Assembly: GCA_031416415.1 (NCBI GenBank)
Contig: JANOTP010000284.1
Location: 1 to 64,000 of the forward strand
Reading direction: 5' to 3'
From: JANYCO01 sp031416415
Lineage (GTDB): Bacteria > Bacteroidota > Bacteroidia > Cytophagales > Cytophagaceae
Length of the DNA stretch: 64,000 nucleotides
Positions 60,344 through 64,000 of this stretch are shown in pieces; position 1 is the stretch's first letter; each line of letters starts with the position of its first letter. The notes below the pieces were generated by a model. The model searched no databases. It saw nothing but the letters and a program-made list of their open reading frames with translations, and was not told where the DNA came from. The position numbers were made by a program, and so were the translations under genes.

Positions 60344-62752
60344 CTAAAACCTCCCCCTCAAACTAACCGAAACACTTCTCCCCCCAGCACTCACACCAGA
60401 AGCAAATACTCTGTAATTCGAATTTAAAATATTTTCTATCGCTAGTTGCAAAGCAATGTATTGATTAAATTGATAAGAAGATCGGATGTTTAAAGTATAC
60501 CAAGCTGGAGTTCCATTTAAAGTTGCGTAATTAATATTATCTTCTCCATTTATATTATAATCTTTTAGTCTTTTCCATCCGTTATACAACATGAAAAATT
60601 CTCCTTTGAATTTTTTAGTTTTGAAAATGAAAGACGTTCTTCCAAATACAGGCGCTATATGGTCTAGCGGATAATCTATGGTATCAGTTTTTATTCTTCC
60701 ATAGGTATAATTCAGTGTTTGTCGGAAGGAAAGATATTCATTTAGTTCGGCCAAAGCTCCCGCGCTAATTCCATAGATATAAGCTTCTCCATTATTTAAA
60801 CTTGTATTCACTCTACTCATTACGCCGTCGTATACAATAGAATCATTTCCGTTGTAGCTACTTTTTCCCGTAGTAATGGCGTTTTGATACCAAGTATAGT
60901 AACCTGTAGTTTCAAGTTTTATTTTTTTGTAAAATAATTTAGAAAGGCTTAGCTCTGCGTTGTAGGTATACTCTGGCTTTAACGAACTATTGGGCAAAAC
61001 TACATTGCCACCTGTGGATTCAAATACTTTACTCATATCGTCAATATTAGGGGCTCTAAAAGCAGTAGAACCTAATACTGCTATTCTCCAATCGGCTCCT
61101 GGTAAATAAACCAGTCCTAAATTTCCATTGAGTGCTTGATTATTTTGTTTTACAGATTTAAATGGAAATGGAAAAAATGTAGTGTCGTTAAATTTTGAAC
61201 TAAGTTCTATGTTGCTGTATCGAATTCCTTCAGTTAGTATCCATTTAGGTGTTATTTCAAAAGAATGGCTTATGTAGGCAGCCAGTGAACGCATATAAGA
61301 GCCACCATCAGGATACCTTGTATCTTGTGGCGAGGAAGTATATGTTTGGATATTTTCAACAGTAGCATTAGATTTTATAGCATTGTAATTCGCTTCTACT
61401 CCATAACGCAGTTCATGTTTTTTAATAACCTTTGTAAAGTCGGCGTTGAATGAATATACTTTGACCTGTTCAATTCTATGGTTGATGTTATTGTTTTTAA
61501 ATTTTCTGTCGTGCCTACTTTCTTCTATGTCTTGATACGCAAGAATTATTCTGGACTGATCGTAGAAAATTGTTTTTCTTTTTAGATTGAGTGAATAAGA
61601 TCCTAGCATTCTTTTTTGTGGACCATAATACCATTCTGCATATTTAGGATTTACTCCACTTATTTCCTCAAGCCTGTCATAACGATTGATAGTAGTAGAA
61701 GTTGAAAATTGAACGTTCAATATATGTGAGGTGTTTTTATTTTGTTGAAATAATATTTTCTCAAGAATATCGTATTGACTATATCCTGTGCCTCTTTGAA
61801 TATTTTTATTAGTATTGACTAGTGCGCTGTCTTTGCCGTTTATGCGCTCTACGTAAAAAGAGTCTTTACCAAAATTTTCATAAAATGGATTTCTATTAGT
61901 TCCTTGATGAAGATCGTCAAAGTCTGAATAAGTAAAACTAGAAAGAAATGCTATTTTTTTTAAACCCACGGTGAAATCAAGATGACCAGTTTTTTCATTA
62001 TTTACCGATCCATATCTGGAGAGTGCATTCCCAGCTAGAATTATTTTTTTACCAGAATCTGCGAGTATAGGATTTTTAGTGTAAAAGTGCATTACTCCTC
62101 CAAGTGCATCGCTGCCATATATCACTGAACCTGCACCAAAAATAAGTTCTGTTTTTTCTAAGACAGTATTATCAATCGTTAATATATTTTGTAGGTGACC
62201 ACCTCTATAAATGGCGTTATTCATGCGAACACCGTCTACTACCATTAAAAGTTTATTTGCTTCAAATCCTCTTATAATAGGGCTTCCACCGCCCCCTTGA
62301 CTTTTTTGAACAAGTGCATAACCAGAATTTTGAAGCAGATCAGCAGTGGTTTGTTGATTCATAAAGCGCATTTCTTTTTCACTAATCACTTCGGTTTGTT
62401 GTGGAACGTCTTCTTTTTTTTCTTCAAACTTTGTGGCAGAAATAACAACTTCGTCTATGAGATAGATTTCGTCTGATAGTAATAGGGGAGTGGAGCGCAA
62501 AGAGAGTTCTTGGTAGGAATATATTTTTTCCTTGTATCCAGTGAATTTTATTACAATACTGTCTTCACCCATTAATGAAGAAATATCTATAGCCCCTTTT
62601 TTATTTGTATATAAAGTATTTCCAGACGTTTTACCCAGGAGTGATACTCCTTGAATATTGTTGTAGGCAGTTTTGTCTTTTATAATTAGGGTCTGTGCCA
62701 GTAGAGTGATTTGAAAAAGTAAGGATAAAAGAATAAGTAATAATTTTTTCAT
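60344..62752 (-). CDS. TonB-dependent outer-membrane receptor
   Basis: An 802-aa receptor: signal peptide (LLLILLSLLFQITLLAQ), a carboxypeptidase-D-regulatory-like or beta-sandwich N-terminal extension (residues about 20-100), the TonB box region with LIDEVVISATKFEEK, the plug (TTADLLQNSGYALVQKSQGG, PIIRGFEANKLLMVVDGVRM, GSVIYGSDALGGVMHFY), and a beta-barrel ending in Phe (SVSLRGRF). The plug and motifs resemble siderophore/heme-type (FepA/HmuR-like) receptors more than SusC, and no SusD is adjacent. Substrate undetermined. The gene is divergent from miaA with 157 bases between starts. Confidence 0.93.
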   Translation of the reverse strand: MKKLLLILLSLLFQITLLAQTLIIKDKTAYNNIQGVSLLGKTSGNTLYTNKKGAIDISSLMGEDSIVIKFTGYKEKIYSYQELSLRSTPLLLSDEIYLIDEVVISATKFEEKKEDVPQQTEVISEKEMRFMNQQTTADLLQNSGYALVQKSQGGGGSPIIRGFEANKLLMVVDGVRMNNAIYRGGHLQNILTIDNTVLEKTELIFGAGSVIYGSDALGGVMHFYTKNPILADSGKKIILAGNALSRYGSVNNEKTGHLDFTVGLKKIAFLSSFTYSDFDDLHQGTNRNPFYENFGKDSFYVERINGKDSALVNTNKNIQRGTGYSQYDILEKILFQQNKNTSHILNVQFSTSTTINRYDRLEEISGVNPKYAEWYYGPQKRMLGSYSLNLKRKTIFYDQSRIILAYQDIEESRHDRKFKNNNINHRIEQVKVYSFNADFTKVIKKHELRYGVEANYNAIKSNATVENIQTYTSSPQDTRYPDGGSYMRSLAAYISHSFEITPKWILTEGIRYSNIELSSKFNDTTFFPFPFKSVKQNNQALNGNLGLVYLPGADWRIAVLGSTAFRAPNIDDMSKVFESTGGNVVLPNSSLKPEYTYNAELSLSKLFYKKIKLETTGYYTWYQNAITTGKSSYNGNDSIVYDGVMSRVNTSLNNGEAYIYGISAGALAELNEYLSFRQTLNYTYGRIKTDTIDYPLDHIAPVFGRTSFIFKTKKFKGEFFMLYNGWKRLKDYNINGEDNINYATLNGTPAWYTLNIRSSYQFNQYIALQLAIENILNSNYRVFASGVSAGGRSVSVSLRGRF

Positions 62753-62805
62753 AATAAAATAAAAATTTAATTAGAAATAGTTATGAATATGTTAAGCATG
62801 CCCGC

Positions 62806-62840
62806 TTTGTAATGACGATTGATAACGTATACTATTTTTG
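62806..62840 (+). promoter_or_regulatory. Weak promoter candidate for miaA
   Basis: TTTG (62806-62809) and TATTTTTG (62833-62840) match both boxes of the Bacteroidota consensus, but the spacer is 23 bases, longer than usual. The expected start is about 60 bases before the miaA ATG. Confidence 0.3.
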
Positions 62841-62857
62841 TATCAATAAAAGTACTA

Positions 62858-62881
62858 CACAAATATAAATTTTTATTTGTG
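62858..62881. promoter_or_regulatory. Palindrome between the TonB receptor gene and miaA
   Basis: CACAAATA-taaatttt-TATTTGTG has 8-base perfect arms. It could be an operator, possibly for an iron or other regulator controlling the receptor, but the AT-rich context makes chance pairing easy. Confidence 0.3.
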
Positions 62882-62909
62882 TATTTAAATATTTATTTTG
62901 CATTTAGCA

Positions 62910-63815
62910 ATGTTAAATAAATATTTACTTCTAATTACTGGCCCTACAGCAGTTGGTAAAACGGATCTTTCTATTCGTTTGGCGCAGCAGTACAAAACAG
63001 AAATTGTTTCAGCAGATTCTCGTCAATTTTATAGAGAAATGACTATTGGTACGGCTAAACCATCGGCGGTAGAGTTAGCACTTGTAAAACATCATTTCAT
63101 AAATAATTTAAGTGTCGAACAAGAATATACTGCTGGTAGATTTGAAGAAGAAGCATTGAATGTATTGGAAATACTTTTTAAAAAGCATGATATAGTTATT
63201 TTAACGGGTGGGTCTGGATTATTTATCAAAATGCTATGCGAAGGAATGGATGATATACCTGAGGTGAGTCCGGAAATAAGAGAAGTATTGAATAGTGAGT
63301 TTCAGAATAAAGGTCTTGACTTTCTTTTGAATGAATTAAAAGAAAAAGATCCCATATATTATGAAACCGTAGACCGCGCCAATCCAGTGCGGGTGATAAG
63401 AGCTTTGGAAATAGTTAGAGGCACTGGGATTCCTTTTTCTTCGTATAGAACTTCCACTAAAAAAACTCGACCCTTTAATGTTCTAAAAATAGGACTGAAT
63501 AGAGATCGTGAAGAATTGTATCAAAGAATTGATCAACGCATAGAAGATATGTTGAAAAATGGGTTGATTGAAGAAGTGAAAAATTTATATCCTTTCAGAA
63601 ACTTGAATGCACTTCATACAGTAGGGTATTCTGAGGTCTTCGCCTATATTGATGGAGAATATGATTACAATGAAATGGAACGTCTATTAAAGCGCAATAG
63701 CCGTCGTTATGCCAAACGTCAGCTTACATGGTTTTTAAAAGACAAAGAGATGTTTTGGTTTCATCCAGAGCAAGAAAAAGAGATTATTCAGAAGATCGAT
63801 TATTTGATTCGTTAA
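62910..63815 (+). CDS. miaA: tRNA dimethylallyltransferase (MiaA)
   Basis: MiaA transfers a dimethylallyl group to N6 of A37 in tRNAs that read codons starting with U. With the ATG at 62910 the protein is 301 aa; a TTG four codons upstream is a poorer start. Family features: P-loop GPTAVGKTDLS (10-20), VSADSRQFYREMTIGTAKPS with the catalytic Asp region (33-52), LTGGSGLFIKMLCEGMDDIP, and the C-terminal RRYAKRQLTWF, the hallmark xRxYAKRQxTWFR segment. The length is usual for the family. Confidence 0.95.
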   Translation: MLNKYLLLITGPTAVGKTDLSIRLAQQYKTEIVSADSRQFYREMTIGTAKPSAVELALVKHHFINNLSVEQEYTAGRFEEEALNVLEILFKKHDIVILTGGSGLFIKMLCEGMDDIPEVSPEIREVLNSEFQNKGLDFLLNELKEKDPIYYETVDRANPVRVIRALEIVRGTGIPFSSYRTSTKKTRPFNVLKIGLNRDREELYQRIDQRIEDMLKNGLIEEVKNLYPFRNLNALHTVGYSEVFAYIDGEYDYNEMERLLKRNSRRYAKRQLTWFLKDKEMFWFHPEQEKEIIQKIDYLIR

Positions 63816-63893
63816 ACAAAAGAAGCTAGATACAAGATGTCAGATTCCAGATAGTGAGAAATATTTTTAAGTATGGTATCTGATAGTTAGTAT

Positions 63894-64000
63894 TTATCGC
63901 AATTCCTGCATTTTAATTTCCTGATCACAAAAATCATGTTCATAGCGTTGGTTAGAACATATAATAATACTACGTTTAAAAAGTTGTTGGTTTATTTCTT
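63894..64000 (-). CDS. Possible 3' end of a gene running off the window
   Basis: On the minus strand an open frame enters at the window edge and ends at the stop at 63894-63896 after about 34 codons. It reads EINQQLFKRSIIICSNQRY and further. The composition is protein-like, but the piece is too short to identify and could be chance. If real, it is convergent with miaA with 78 bases between the stop codons. Confidence 0.3.
   Translation of the reverse strand, partial: EINQQLFKRSIIICSNQRYEHDFCDQEIKMQELR

Noticed and set aside
62898..62909. TTG start for miaA
   Set aside because: The ATG at 62910 places the P-loop at the usual distance from the N-terminus.

Overview
The window is a low-GC chromosomal segment (about one third G+C by eye) from a member of the Bacteroidota, probably an environmental Bacteroidia/Chitinophagia/Sphingobacteriia-type organism. 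The supporting signs are secreted proteins ending in type IX secretion (T9SS) sorting domains, a TonB-dependent receptor with a carboxypeptidase-like N-terminal extension, a hybrid two-component kinase carrying its own receiver and HPt domains, an FHS-family sugar transporter, a DUF2795 protein, and promoters of the Bacteroidota form TTTG-N19..21-TAnnTTTG. I see no rRNA, tRNA, CRISPR array, insertion sequence, integrase or prophage. Most of the window reads as ordinary chromosome.

Layout. 1-5.5 kb: the 3' end of a beta-helix T9SS protein, a small alpha/beta protein, murF, an rqcH/NFACT gene and an RDD membrane protein. 5.5-15.2 kb: a GH63-like glucosidase, glpD, an orphan sensor kinase, a sugar:H+ symporter, an EamA exporter and rarA. 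15.2-22.3 kb (mostly minus strand): a subtilase with PKD and T9SS domains, a lipoprotein overlapping an APC permease gene, and a lone ABC ATPase next to a DUF2795 gene. 22.5-29.4 kb (plus strand): ettA, a second EamA exporter, a Fic-domain protein preceded by an operator-like repeat array, hslU, a D-2-hydroxyacid dehydrogenase and a ParE-type toxin-antitoxin pair. 29.4-34.3 kb: a 370-base gene-free, hairpin-rich and partly GC-rich stretch, then lgt, a 2[4Fe-4S] ferredoxin, ffh, a ModE-like regulator and a methyltransferase. 34.4-45.8 kb: a very large alpha-2-macroglobulin, two unrecognised proteins, an arsR-SRPBCC/VOC-SRPBCC-doxX operon and a GH26 lipoprotein. 46-51.1 kb: an overlapping minus-strand operon of hybrid kinase, response regulator, 91-aa protein and PhnP-like metallohydrolase. 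51.3-55.1 kb: a small surface-glycan cluster (fdtA-like cupin, two glycosyltransferases, a FemAB-like acyltransferase). 55.1-64 kb: T9SS and other secreted proteins, an OafA-type acyltransferase, a TonB receptor, miaA, and perhaps the tail of one more gene.

How the genes work together. Housekeeping functions (MurF, Lgt, Ffh, EttA, RqcH, HslU, RarA, MiaA) are scattered among accessory surface and secretion functions. The clearest regulatory units are: the arsR operon, whose near-consensus promoter is interleaved with GTAACC half-sites; the fic gene, where four direct copies and one inverted copy of a 13-mer surround a predicted promoter and the last copy contains the start codon; the four-gene phosphorelay operon; and a ModE-like gene with a perfect 9+9 bp palindrome upstream. 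The fic array and the phosphorelay/metallohydrolase operon are the most interesting candidates. I found no gene cluster that clearly represents a wholly new system.
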